20,505 bases of DNA from Treponema sp. (GTDB lineage: Bacteria > Spirochaetota > Spirochaetia > Treponematales > Breznakiellaceae). Position 1 is the stretch's first letter. Each line of letters begins with the position of its first letter. The notes beneath the pieces are model-generated. The model was not told where the DNA came from. It worked only from the letters and a program-made list of their open reading frames with translations, and made no database searches. The stretch spans positions 1 through 20,505 of the forward strand of contig JAITQR010000145.1 of the NCBI GenBank assembly GCA_031288815.1, in the 5' to 3' direction. This document shows, piece by piece, positions 9,672 to 16,478 of the stretch. The translations under genes and the position numbers were made by a program.

Positions 9672-10563
9672 ACCCGTAACGCCACTTGCCGTCCTGTTTC
9701 TCCACTATTCCGGCAAAGATCCCCCCGCTAAAGACCGCGGCGGCAAAATCCTCCGCCGCCGGCTGTTCCCCGGCGGGATACAGGGGCCTGAGTCCGGCGA
9801 GCATCGGCTCCAGGGGTCTTCCCCGGATCATCTTGTCCAGGACCCCCGGTTCCGTCTCGAAACGGGGAAGGCCGAGACGGCCGATAACCCCGCCGTCAAT
9901 GGGCAGCAAAACCCCGCCGGAGGAATCGGAAGCGTCTTCCAAGGAAAAACCCGCCACCCGGGTACGTCTTAGACCCGCCAGATGGGCCCGGGAGCCCGCG
10001 GCCAAGGCTATGTCCCTGGCCAGGGAGCGGATATATGTGCCGGATGAGCAGCGAACCCGGAGAGAGGCCAGGGGCGGTTCCCAGGAGCAAAGTTCCAGGC
10101 TGTATACCGACACGGGCCTTTTTTTCATTTCCGGGGCTTCCCCCGCCCGGGCCAGTTCCGAAGCCCGCCGGCCTTCCACGTGGATTGCCGAATAAATCGG
10201 AGGGGCCTGGAGAATATCTCCCCGGAAAAGACGCAACGCCTCTTCCAGCGCCTCCCTTGAGGGGACCGGCCCTTCGGCGACGATCGCCCCTTCCGGATCG
10301 AGCGTATCGGTCTCCGCGCCGAAGCGGACGGTTCCTTCGTAGTCCTTGCGGCAACGGGTAAACCAGGGGGCCAGTTTAAGCGCCCGGCCGGCCAGAACCA
10401 GCAGCAGGCCGGAGGCGAATTTGTCCAGGGTACCGGTGTGGCCTACCCGGGAAGTACCCAGCGCCTTTTTCAAGTCCCTGAGAGATTCAAAAGAGGTGAG
10501 GCCCGGTTTTTTATCCAGGAGCAGAAGGCCGTTTTTTTCAGGGGTTGTCCGGGGAGCTGCCAT
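9652..10563 (-). CDS. truB: tRNA pseudouridine-55 synthase
   Basis: 303 residues. TruB isomerises U55 in the T-loop of elongator tRNAs and also acts as a tRNA-folding chaperone. The catalytic Asp47 lies in VGHTGTLDKFASGLLL; the family consensus after the Asp is PLATG, so KFASG is a slightly divergent form. Other family blocks are present: KPGLTSF near the start, DYEGTVRFGAETDTLDPEG, QAPPIYSAIHVEG (usual Lys replaced by His) and RVRCSSGTYIRSLARDI. A C-terminal region of PUA-like length follows. The ATG at 10563 lies inside the end of rbfA (26-nt overlap, different frame), with a GGTG-type ribosome site just upstream. Confidence 0.95.
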   Translation of the reverse strand: MAAPRTTPEKNGLLLLDKKPGLTSFESLRDLKKALGTSRVGHTGTLDKFASGLLLVLAGRALKLAPWFTRCRKDYEGTVRFGAETDTLDPEGAIVAEGPVPSREALEEALRLFRGDILQAPPIYSAIHVEGRRASELARAGEAPEMKKRPVSVYSLELCSWEPPLASLRVRCSSGTYIRSLARDIALAAGSRAHLAGLRRTRVAGFSLEDASDSSGGVLLPIDGGVIGRLGLPRFETEPGVLDKMIRGRPLEPMLAGLRPLYPAGEQPAAEDFAAAVFSGGIFAGIVEKQDGKWRYGYVYAYP

Positions 10564-10906
10564 GGTTCACCAGTTTGTCTATTTTTTGAACCAGCTCAAA
10601 ACTTTCGCGGAGGCTCAAATCCGGGTGAAAGCGGAGTTTGGGGGTTTTCCGGATCCGCATGAAAGCGGCAAGTTCAGCCTGTATAAACCCCGCGGCGCTT
10701 TGGAGTCCCGCCACACCCCGGGGGATATTGCCGTTCTCCTTGATATTGGAAACATACACATCCGCGTAGGCCAAATCCCGGGAAACGACGACCCGGGTAA
10801 CCGAGAGAAAAGGGCTGACCCGGGGATCTTTTATCCTGCCTTCAAGGATCAGGGAACCGATCTTTTGCTGAATCAAATGCCCAACCCGTTCAGTTCGATG
10901 TTCCAC
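10538..10906 (-). CDS. rbfA: 30S ribosome-binding factor A
   Basis: 122 residues from a GTG start. RbfA is a small KH-fold protein that helps 16S rRNA 5'-end maturation and late 30S assembly. Recognisable features are the opening [18 protein letters not shown], the central DPRVSPFLSVTRVVVSRDLAYADVYVS and the ending RIRKTPKLRFHPDLSL before the final helix. The GTG is inside the last codons of infB (17-nt overlap) and is preceded by AGGAAG at a good distance; no alternative ATG exists at the N-terminus. Position between infB and truB is the classical one. Confidence 0.95.
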   Translation of the reverse strand: MEHRTERVGHLIQQKIGSLILEGRIKDPRVSPFLSVTRVVVSRDLAYADVYVSNIKENGNIPRGVAGLQSAAGFIQAELAAFMRIRKTPKLRFHPDLSLRESFELVQKIDKLVNHGSSPDNP

Positions 10907-13559
10907 CCAGCTTCCTTGCCACCTCTATGACCTCGAAGATCTCAAGCTGGTCCCCAACCTGGATACCGTCGAAATCCTCAATACCGATACCGCACTCAAA
11001 ACCGGCGGCCACTTCCCGCACATCGTCTTTGAAACGGCGCAGGCTGCCGATCTTGCCGGTATGAATAACCGTATCGTCCCGGATAATGTTAAGCTTGGCC
11101 GACCGTTTTACCGTACCGCTTAACACGTAACAACCCGCGACGGTCCCGGCCTTGGGTGTCTTGAAGGTGTCCCGTACTTCCACCGTGGCGATGATCTCTT
11201 CCCTGGTTTCAGGCTTGAGCATCCCCTCCATGGCCAACTGGATCTCCTCCACCGCCTTGTAAATGATATTGTAACGCCGGATATCCACCTTTTCCTGATC
11301 CGCCAGACTCTTGGCCTTGGGAACCGGCCGTACGTTAAAGCCGATGATGATGGCGTTGCTGGCGATGGCAAGATCCACATCCCCCTCGTTGATGGCTCCG
11401 GGAAGGGCCTGGATAACGTGGAGTCTTACTTCATTGGTAGAGAGTCTTTCCAGACTGGAACGCAGCGCCTCAGCCGAACCCTGCACGTCGGCCTTGATGA
11501 TCACTTTTAGTTCCTGTACGGCCCCGTCGCTGATGGTTTCGTGAAGGTTGTCCAGGGTGATTTTCCTGATGTTTTTCGCGTCCTCCACCCGCTTGAGTTC
11601 CTGCCTTTTACTGGAGAAGCCCCGGGCGGCTTTTTCATCGTCCACCACCTGGAGCGGGTCTCCGGCATTGGGGATGCCCTCGAAGCCCAGGACCTCTATG
11701 GGCATGGAGGGGGTGGCCACCTCCAACTTTTCGCCCTTGTCGTTGAAAAGCGCCCTGACTTTACCGGGCCAGATCCCGGCCACAAAGGAATCGCCGATCT
11801 TGAGCGTCCCCTTCTCCAGCAGCACGGTGGCCACGATACCCCTGCCGTGATCTATCCGGGATTCCAGGATCTTTCCTTCCGCGGTGCGGTTGTAATTGGC
11901 CTTGAGATCCAGGATCTCCGTCTCCAGGAGTATGGCCTCGATGAGCTTGTCGATACCGGTTTTCTGCAGGGCGGAAAGTTCCACAAACATGGTCTGCCCG
12001 CCCCATTCCTCGGGCATGAGCCCCAGATCGGAAAGCTGGCTCTTGACCCTGTCGGGGTTCGCCTCCGGTTTATCTATCTTGTTCACCGCCACGATGATGG
12101 GAACCCCCGCCTCTTTGGCGTGGTTAATGGCTTCCTCGGTTTGCGGCATAACCCCGTCGTCGGCGGCAACCACGAGAACCACAATATCGGTAACCTGGGC
12201 TCCCCGGGCCCGCATACGGGTAAAAGCCTCGTGGCCGGGGGTGTCCAGGAAGGTGATCCGCCCCTTGGGAGTATCCACCATGTAAGCGCCGATATGCTGG
12301 GTTATCCCGCCGAATTCCCCGGATACCACATCGGCGCTGCGGATCGCGTCCAACAGCTTGGTCTTTCCATGGTCAACGTGACCCATAACGGTAACCACCG
12401 GCGGCCGGGGCATCATTTCGGCGCCCTCGTCGGAGACGGTTTCAATCTGGGTCTCGTCGTAAAGGCTGATGATCTTTACATCCGCGCCGTATTCGCCGGC
12501 CAGAATAGCGGCGGTATCGGCGTCGATCTGCTGGTTGATGGTAACCATCATTCCCATGCTCATCAGTTTCTGGATTACATCCGACACCTTAAGGTTCATC
12601 TTGCGGGCAAGTTCCGATACGGAAACCGCGTCCATGATCTCAATAGACTTGGGTATAGGATTTACCACATGGGTAATTTTCTTTTTGGTCTGGAGGAGTT
12701 TCTCCTCCATCTCCAACTCTTTCTCTTTCCGGGTATAGATGGGTTTTTTCGCCTTAAAGGAACGCTTAACCGGACCTTTGCCTTCGGCCAGGGTGCCGGC
12801 GGCCGGCATCCCCTCCCCTCCCCGATTGACACCGCCGGGCCTTCCGCCGCCGGGACGGGAACCCGCCTGGCCTCCGCCAAAACCGGGATGGGACCCGCCG
12901 GTATCCTGACGGGGGCCTACCGGCTTACCGCCTACCCGGCCCGCCGCCCCGACAGGTCTGGCCGGGAAAGGGGGCTGGGAATTAAAGCGGAAATTTTCGT
13001 CTCTGCTCCGGCCTACGGGCTTGCCGCCCACCCTGCCCGCAGCGGCCGCTGGCCGGGGAGCGGTGGGAAAAGACATCACCTGATTTTCATTCCGGCCTTC
13101 CCGCTTACTTTCCCCCTGAATACCGCCCGGGATCTCCGAAGCCGGTTCCGGAGGGACATTACCGGAAACGGCTCCGGCGTTCGGAGGATTGACTGTTCCC
13201 GGATCAGGGGACAGAGCCTGAGGCGCCGGCGCGGCATCCTGCTTTGACACGGTTCCGGCTTCGACGGGAGGCGAAGCTTCCGGTGGATTTTGGGTTTTTT
13301 GCTTGACGGAAACTTCCGCGGCATGCCCCGCATCCGGATGAGACGCTACCACTACCCTGGGCTGCGGCCTTTTTGCCGCTCCGGGAACAGAGGCGGATGG
13401 GGCCTGGGAAAGTTTCTTCTTGACCACGATGACCTTCCGGCGTTCTCCGTGTTCCGGACCCGCAGCCGCGTTTCCCCCGGCAGATGATTCACGATCGCTT
13501 TGTACGTGTTTAATGAGTTCCGCTTTAGGTTTTTGGGTATTTTCTAAATCCTCAGCCAT
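10890..13559 (-). CDS. infB: Translation initiation factor IF-2
   Basis: 889 residues. IF-2 is the GTPase that brings fMet-tRNA to the 30S subunit and promotes subunit joining. Roughly the first 260 residues are low-complexity Pro/Ala/Gly/Arg sequence, including a repeated [10 protein letters not shown] at about residues 173 and 205. An IF2_N-type domain ([20 protein letters not shown]) follows near residue 310. The GTPase has G1 GHVDHGKT (about 391-398), G2 [11 protein letters not shown]3 DTPGHEAF, G4 NKID and G5 SALQKTGID. Domains II-IV continue to the end, with the IF-2 signature [20 protein letters not shown] block near the C-terminus. It starts 22 nt after nusA with AAGGTGG upstream. The ylxR and L7Ae-like genes that often separate nusA and infB in Firmicutes are absent. 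Confidence 0.97.
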   Translation of the reverse strand: MAEDLENTQKPKAELIKHVQSDRESSAGGNAAAGPEHGERRKVIVVKKKLSQAPSASVPGAAKRPQPRVVVASHPDAGHAAEVSVKQKTQNPPEASPPVEAGTVSKQDAAPAPQALSPDPGTVNPPNAGAVSGNVPPEPASEIPGGIQGESKREGRNENQVMSFPTAPRPAAAAGRVGGKPVGRSRDENFRFNSQPPFPARPVGAAGRVGGKPVGPRQDTGGSHPGFGGGQAGSRPGGGRPGGVNRGGEGMPAAGTLAEGKGPVKRSFKAKKPIYTRKEKELEMEEKLLQTKKKITHVVNPIPKSIEIMDAVSVSELARKMNLKVSDVIQKLMSMGMMVTINQQIDADTAAILAGEYGADVKIISLYDETQIETVSDEGAEMMPRPPVVTVMGHVDHGKTKLLDAIRSADVVSGEFGGITQHIGAYMVDTPKGRITFLDTPGHEAFTRMRARGAQVTDIVVLVVAADDGVMPQTEEAINHAKEAGVPIIVAVNKIDKPEANPDRVKSQLSDLGLMPEEWGGQTMFVELSALQKTGIDKLIEAILLETEILDLKANYNRTAEGKILESRIDHGRGIVATVLLEKGTLKIGDSFVAGIWPGKVRALFNDKGEKLEVATPSMPIEVLGFEGIPNAGDPLQVVDDEKAARGFSSKRQELKRVEDAKNIRKITLDNLHETISDGAVQELKVIIKADVQGSAEALRSSLERLSTNEVRLHVIQALPGAINEGDVDLAIASNAIIIGFNVRPVPKAKSLADQEKVDIRRYNIIYKAVEEIQLAMEGMLKPETREEIIATVEVRDTFKTPKAGTVAGCYVLSGTVKRSAKLNIIRDDTVIHTGKIGSLRRFKDDVREVAAGFECGIGIEDFDGIQVGDQLEIFEVIEVARKLGGTSN

Positions 13560-13581
13560 GATCCACCTTTGTTTCTGTTAA

Positions 13582-15060
13582 TTATTGCTGTTCGTCTTCA
13601 TATTCAAAACTCAAGCCGATGCCGCAATTCGGACAGCTCGTCATATCCACCGTAATTTTAGCGCCACATTCCGGGCACATGTATTCCTCAATTTCGACTT
13701 CATCTTCCACCCCGTCTAAACCGGTATCCCCGGCATCAACCGTTTCTTCTTCCTCTTCTTCTTCCACGATTTCCACATACTCGTCAATGAGCCTGCGGAG
13801 CGCCTCAAACTGTTCCACCGTAACACCGTTAAATCCTTCCAGCTCTTCCGGCGCGAGGGCAAGAAAATCCTCGATGAACTCTATATTGCCTTCCGCCAGA
13901 GCCGCCACCACCGCGGGATTTACTCCGGGAAGCTCGGAGATCCGGGAAAATTCCTCGCTGTACTCGTCCGCGTCCCCGAAGAGTTCCGACACGGCACGCC
14001 GGGATTCGGCGGCGATATCCATTTCCTCGAACTGGGCGTCTGTCTTAACATCGATGTTCCAGTCTACCAGCCGGTTTGCCAGCCTGACATTGAGCCCCTG
14101 TTTACCGATAGCCAAGGATAGCTGGGAATCGTTCACCACCGCCAGGGCCTGATGCTTACCCTCGTCAAGAATGATAACGTCCCGCACCTCCGCGGGGGAC
14201 AGGGCGTTTTTAATGAAACGCCGGGGATCGGGATCGTACTTGAGAATGTCTATCTTTTCGCCTTCCAGTTCCTTGATAACCGCCTGAATACGCACCCCTT
14301 TAAGACCCACGCAGGCCCCTACCGGATCCACATCGTCCCGGTTGGAGTAGACCGCCAGTTTGGTCCGGTAACCCGGCTCCCGGACGATCTTGTGGATTTC
14401 CACGGTTTTGTCGTAAACCTCGGGTACCTCCAGTTCAAAAATGGCCTTAACAAAATCCGTATGGGTCCGGGAAAGCACCACCTGAAGCCCCGAAGGGGTT
14501 TTATTTACCTCGGTAATCAGGGCCTTGATCCGGTCGTTCACATGGTAAGTCTCCCGGGGAGACTGGTGTTTTTTGGGGAGGATCCCCTCCATCTTGCCCA
14601 GATCCACATAGATAGTACCGTTTCGTTCCCGCTGGTAGTAACCGATGATGATCTCGCCCACCTTGTCCTTGAATTCCGAATAGAGACTGTCTTTCTGTAT
14701 CTCCCGAATGGACTGATGGGCAGTCTGTTTGGCGCTCTGCACCGCGATACGATCAAATTTTTTGGGGTCCAGTTCGATAAGCATCTCGTCCCCAATTTCC
14801 GCGGCGGGATTCAACTCCCGGGCTTCTTCCAGGTCTATTTCGGCGACCGGATCGTAGACCCCGTCAACAATCTGTTTTTGAGCGTAAATCGATACTTCCC
14901 GGTTATCATCGGAAAACCGGACTATGGCGTTATCGGCGTTTCCGAAACGGCGTTTGTAAGCTGCGATAAGGGTGTCTTCGATAGTCTTTAGGATAAGCTC
15001 CTCAGAAATTCCCCGATCCTGGCTTATCTGCCGGATCGCTTCAGACATATCAGTTGCCAC
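13582..15060 (-). CDS. nusA: Transcription termination/antitermination factor NusA with C-terminal zinc ribbon
   Basis: 492 residues from a GTG start. NusA binds RNA polymerase and nascent RNA, modulating pausing, intrinsic termination and antitermination. Order: N-terminal polymerase-binding domain (1 to ~125), S1 domain (~130-200, GTIYVDLGKMEGILPKK), KH1 and KH2 (~230-370, with VGACVGLKGVRIQAVI and LSLAIGKQGLNVRLANRL), a helical HhH-like segment (SELPGVNPAVVAALAEGN), then a Glu-rich linker and a four-Cys zinc ribbon C462-P-E-C465-x10-C476-P-N-C479. The ribbon is not part of the usual NusA architecture. The GTG at 15060 is favoured over the ATG at 15048 because AGGAGG lies 8 nt upstream of it. 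It heads the long operon, with no rimP in front. Confidence 0.95.
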   Translation of the reverse strand: MATDMSEAIRQISQDRGISEELILKTIEDTLIAAYKRRFGNADNAIVRFSDDNREVSIYAQKQIVDGVYDPVAEIDLEEARELNPAAEIGDEMLIELDPKKFDRIAVQSAKQTAHQSIREIQKDSLYSEFKDKVGEIIIGYYQRERNGTIYVDLGKMEGILPKKHQSPRETYHVNDRIKALITEVNKTPSGLQVVLSRTHTDFVKAIFELEVPEVYDKTVEIHKIVREPGYRTKLAVYSNRDDVDPVGACVGLKGVRIQAVIKELEGEKIDILKYDPDPRRFIKNALSPAEVRDVIILDEGKHQALAVVNDSQLSLAIGKQGLNVRLANRLVDWNIDVKTDAQFEEMDIAAESRRAVSELFGDADEYSEEFSRISELPGVNPAVVAALAEGNIEFIEDFLALAPEELEGFNGVTVEQFEALRRLIDEYVEIVEEEEEEETVDAGDTGLDGVEDEVEIEEYMCPECGAKITVDMTSCPNCGIGLSFEYEDEQQ

Positions 15061-15068
15061 GTTTTATA

Positions 15069-15074
15069 CCTCCT
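15069..15074 (-). promoter_or_regulatory. Ribosome binding site of nusA
   Basis: AGGAGG on the minus strand, 8 nt before the GTG at 15060. It decides the start: the next in-frame ATG (15048) would be 20 nt away. Its first base is also the last base of a 10-bp inverted repeat (15074-15083 with 15139-15148), so folding of the leader could restrict ribosome access. Confidence 0.85.
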
Positions 15075-15148
15075 GGCAGTTTGTCGCGCCTCGCGCATAA
15101 AATTCCAAAAATCGCCTGCAAGGCGATTTTTTACCCTGCAAACTGCCA
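15074..15148 (-). repeat. Inverted repeat enclosing two hairpins in the nusA leader
   Basis: The 10-bp arms TGGCAGTTTG (15074-15083) and CAAACTGCCA (15139-15148) are perfect complements. Between them lie a small GCGC/GCGC hairpin (15086-15096, loop of 3) and a strong A/T-flanked hairpin (15107-15131). In nusA mRNA this would fold as a closed multibranch element ending directly at the Shine-Dalgarno. It may be a regulatory leader, or a small mobile palindromic element that landed in front of nusA; the sequence alone does not decide. Confidence 0.6.
15107..15132. terminator. Terminator-like hairpin in the nusA leader
   Basis: An 11-bp perfect stem (AAAAATCGCCT with AGGCGATTTTT, loop GCA). On the minus strand it ends in five T, on the plus strand in six T, so it could work in both directions. 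In the minus direction it sits about 145-170 nt into the predicted nusA leader, upstream of the start codon, where it could act as an attenuator. Confidence 0.6.
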
Positions 15149-15191
15149 AGGCAGCCCTATCTGTGCAAAGGCCTGCCGGGGTTCCGGTTTG

Positions 15192-15213
15192 GGCCGGCAA
15201 GAACCGGCCTTTT
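15192..15213 (+). terminator. GC-rich hairpin with short T run
   Basis: Perfect 6-bp stem GGCCGG/CCGGCC (15192-15197 with 15204-15209, loop CAAGAA) followed by four T on the plus strand. On the minus strand no T run follows, so if it terminates at all it does so only for plus-strand transcripts; in the nusA leader it would be simply a stable hairpin. Confidence 0.4.
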
Positions 15214-15230
15214 AAACCTACTCATAAATA

Positions 15231-15260
15231 AAAAAAGGGTCGTCTGAGCGGCCCTTTTTT
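15231..15260. terminator. Intrinsic terminator, best in the plus direction
   Basis: Twelve-base arms (15231-15242 and 15249-15260) with loop TCTGAG: A6-GGGTCG against CGGCCC-T6. As plus-strand RNA every position pairs (one G-U); as minus-strand RNA one A-C mismatch interrupts the stem but GGG/CCC and the U run remain. It lies only about 18-47 nt downstream of the predicted nusA transcription start, which makes early termination of the nusA operon possible. Confidence 0.7.
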
Positions 15261-15284
15261 ATGGAATCTCAAACTGTCAAAAAT

Positions 15285-15313
15285 AATATAAAAAGTCTTT
15301 AGCTTGTTGTCAA
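15285..15313 (-). promoter_or_regulatory. Sigma-70-type promoter for the nusA operon
   Basis: On the minus strand: TTGACA (15308-15313, perfect -35), spacer of exactly 17 nt, then TATATT (15285-15290, 5 of 6 to the -10 consensus). Predicted start about 15278, giving a leader of about 218 nt before the nusA GTG. It is the only good promoter seen ahead of the twelve-gene unit. The -35 box borders the transposase remnant. Confidence 0.7.
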
Positions 15314-15321
15314 GCGGCCGC

Positions 15322-15760
15322 ATTGCCGTCTGGGACTTCTTGCACCGTCTCCGCGGCAAGCGCCTGGTCCCCACGATCCGGGCAAATCTGAAAGCCCTGG
15401 CCGCCGAGTTCAACATACCCCAAGAGGTACAGGTGAAACCGGCACGGATCAGCCGTTCCACTGGGGAGCGGATGCCGGCCGGGAACGGAAGCGGCATAAA
15501 GCCAGGGAAAGGGCTCCGCCAAACCCGGTACCCTCCTCAAACACCAAGCGCTTGCCGCATATCAGTCAGAACCTTCTGGCACTGGGATGATAAAAGGCCG
15601 GCTTTCGCGAGATAGCCACCGTTTCCTCTGACGGTGGCTTTACCCATGGTGAATATGCCTTCACCTTGGGCCTCGCCGGTGTCGCCACCTGCTGGTCCGT
15701 TTTCCGGGCCCCAAGAACAAGGCCTAAAAACGGACCCTCCAGGATATCCGGGGTTCTTCC
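15322..15760 (+). pseudogene. Decayed transposase fragment (integrase-core type), multiple frameshifts
   Basis: No frame is open across this stretch, yet pieces of one protein can be read in order in different plus-strand frames: VWDFLHRLRGKRLVPTI and ALAAEFNIPQEV (from 15325), RERKRHKAR (about 15483), KPGTLLKHQ (about 15520), ISVRTFWHWDDKRPAF (about 15560), DGGFTHGEYAFTL then GVATCWSVFRA (about 15630-15710), and KNKA-stop-KRTLQDIRGSS (15713-15760). This order matches, from memory, a transposase with an rve/DDE integrase core found in many copies in termite-gut treponemes. At least four or five frameshifts and an internal stop are needed, and both ends are missing, including the C-terminal catalytic part. 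A perfect 9-bp stem-loop (15614-15622 with 15631-15639) lies within it. Family assignment is by recognition only. Confidence 0.72.
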
Positions 15761-15806
15761 TTGCCACGCTTATCTAAACGTTTTAAAGCAATGAAAGACC
15801 CGCCGC
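15761..15806. other. Short non-coding spacer after the lipoprotein gene
   Basis: Nothing recognisable: a few A/T-rich bases (TTTTAAAG around 15781) but no stem-loop with a T run that would terminate the lipoprotein transcript. With the pseudogene, leader and promoter entries, this completes the 746-base gap 15061-15806, which holds no intact gene. Confidence 0.5.
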
Positions 15807-16166
15807 TTAATCCTCGTACTTGAACCACTTGAAGTCACCCAGGGTTATATATCCACCTTTCATCTGTCCGGCGCTGAAATTTTGGATAGGATCAATGTCC
15901 ACCCAGCGGAAGCCCCTTAACTCCTGTTCGGCGTTTAAGTCAATGCCGCCGCTCTCTTTGTTGAAATCGAAAGAACCTCTGTAGCCTAACCCGATTGCCT
16001 CCCAAGATCCCTCCGCGGCGTCAAAGACAATACTTCCCTGGTAAGAGTCGTATATCCCGTCGGGAGGATCAAATCGCGCTTTTCCCATTGAGGCGCAGTT
16101 CATAAAGATAAGCCCAAGTACCAGCATAGCGCCGGCGATTCCCTTTTTCGCGGACCGTTTTTTCAT
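15807..16166 (-). CDS. Small putative lipoprotein, function unknown
   Basis: 119 residues from the ATG at 16166, chosen because AGGAG lies 7 nt upstream; an in-frame ATG at 16184 lacks such a site. The N-terminus has Lys/Arg residues, a hydrophobic core (AGAMLVLGLIF) and then MNCAS, which fits a relaxed spirochaetal lipobox with Cys as the acylated residue. The mature part is about 95 residues, rich in Gly, Asp and aromatic residues, with paired strands suggested by YQGSIVFD, YRGSFDF and GGYITLGDFKWFKYED; a small beta fold is likely. It lies downstream of the two-component operon in the same orientation but more than 300 nt away, so it probably has its own promoter. I do not recognise the family. 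Confidence 0.78.
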   Translation of the reverse strand: MKKRSAKKGIAGAMLVLGLIFMNCASMGKARFDPPDGIYDSYQGSIVFDAAEGSWEAIGLGYRGSFDFNKESGGIDLNAEQELRGFRWVDIDPIQNFSAGQMKGGYITLGDFKWFKYED

Positions 16167-16343
16167 GTTACAACTCCTGTACATTAAAATAGTTTGAAAT
16201 GCCGGGAGAAGTGTGCCGTGTTTTCGGCCGCCGCGGAAACCCTGCGGAAACTCCGTGGGGTTGCCGCGTTTACTTTTTCCGGCTTTTGTAAAAATAATAC
16301 GGTATGCCAGGAAGAAAAAACATTAACGAAAAATAAAATTGCT

Positions 16344-16358
16344 ATAACAATTTGTTAT
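16344..16358. promoter_or_regulatory. Perfect palindrome ATAACAA-T-TTGTTAT, possible operator
   Basis: Seven-base arms around a single T, 178 nt upstream of the lipoprotein start. A near-identical palindrome (ATAACA-AA-TGTTAT, 18647-18660) stands upstream of the response-regulator gene. Two such sites at the two promoter regions of this block suggest a common DNA-binding regulator; A/T-rich chance similarity remains possible. Confidence 0.45.
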
Positions 16359-16409
16359 CCCTCTGCGCGCGGGAATGGTTATTTTGAACGGAGCGCCGGA
16401 CCGGAAGCG

Positions 16410-16433
16410 CCTGTAACCGTCAAACGGTACAGG
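16410..16433 (-). other. Stem-loop after the sensor-kinase gene
   Basis: A 10-bp stem with one bulged base (ACGGTACAGG at 16424-16433 against CCTGTAACCGT at 16410-16420, loop CAA) begins 46 nt past the kinase stop. No T run follows on the minus strand, so it is not a standard intrinsic terminator; it may protect the 3' end of the two-component mRNA. Confidence 0.4.
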
Positions 16434-16478
16434 GCATATTAATACTTGCCGGCTACCATTAAATTCCGCCTATACTGT

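Larger units (their letters stand above)
16167..16478. other. Intergenic region between sensor kinase and lipoprotein genes
   Basis: 312 bases with no credible gene. It contains a bulged 10-bp stem-loop near the kinase end (16410-16433), a perfect 15-nt palindrome (16344-16358), A/T-rich sequence around 16300-16345 that could hold a lipoprotein promoter although no convincing -35/-10 pair was found, and a short direct repeat GCGGAAAC near 16235-16255. A small plus-strand frame here has no ribosome site and no protein-like character. Confidence 0.6.

Noticed and set aside
12900..13040. Repeated segment in the infB N-terminus as a mobile or CRISPR-like repeat
   Set aside because: It is two in-frame copies of [10 protein letters not shown] inside the low-complexity N-terminal region common in IF-2; no CRISPR array is present in the window.
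11541..13247. Long plus-strand open frame (568 codons) antisense to infB
   Set aside because: It is an artefact of the GC-rich codon use of infB; its product has no family-like motifs and infB is beyond doubt. The same applies to long plus-strand frames at 1241-2404, 4101-5216, 6571-7224, 7324-8148, 8856-9590 and 14152-14991.
15275..15280. Second TTGACA on the minus strand as an alternative nusA -35 box
   Set aside because: Seventeen nucleotides downstream the sequence is AAAGGG in the hairpin, with no -10 box; the upstream pair at 15285-15313 is far better.
15222..15540. Minus-strand open frames across the promoter and transposase remnant
   Set aside because: They run through the terminator or antisense to the transposase fragments and show no recognisable protein features.
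16167..16345. A sigma-70 promoter for the lipoprotein gene
   Set aside because: Several A/T-rich hexamers resemble a -10 box, but none has an acceptable -35 at 16-18 nt, so none is called.
16194..16442. 82-codon plus-strand frame between kinase and lipoprotein genes
   Set aside because: No ribosome site, no protein-like composition, and it crosses the stem-loop and palindrome; treated as non-coding.
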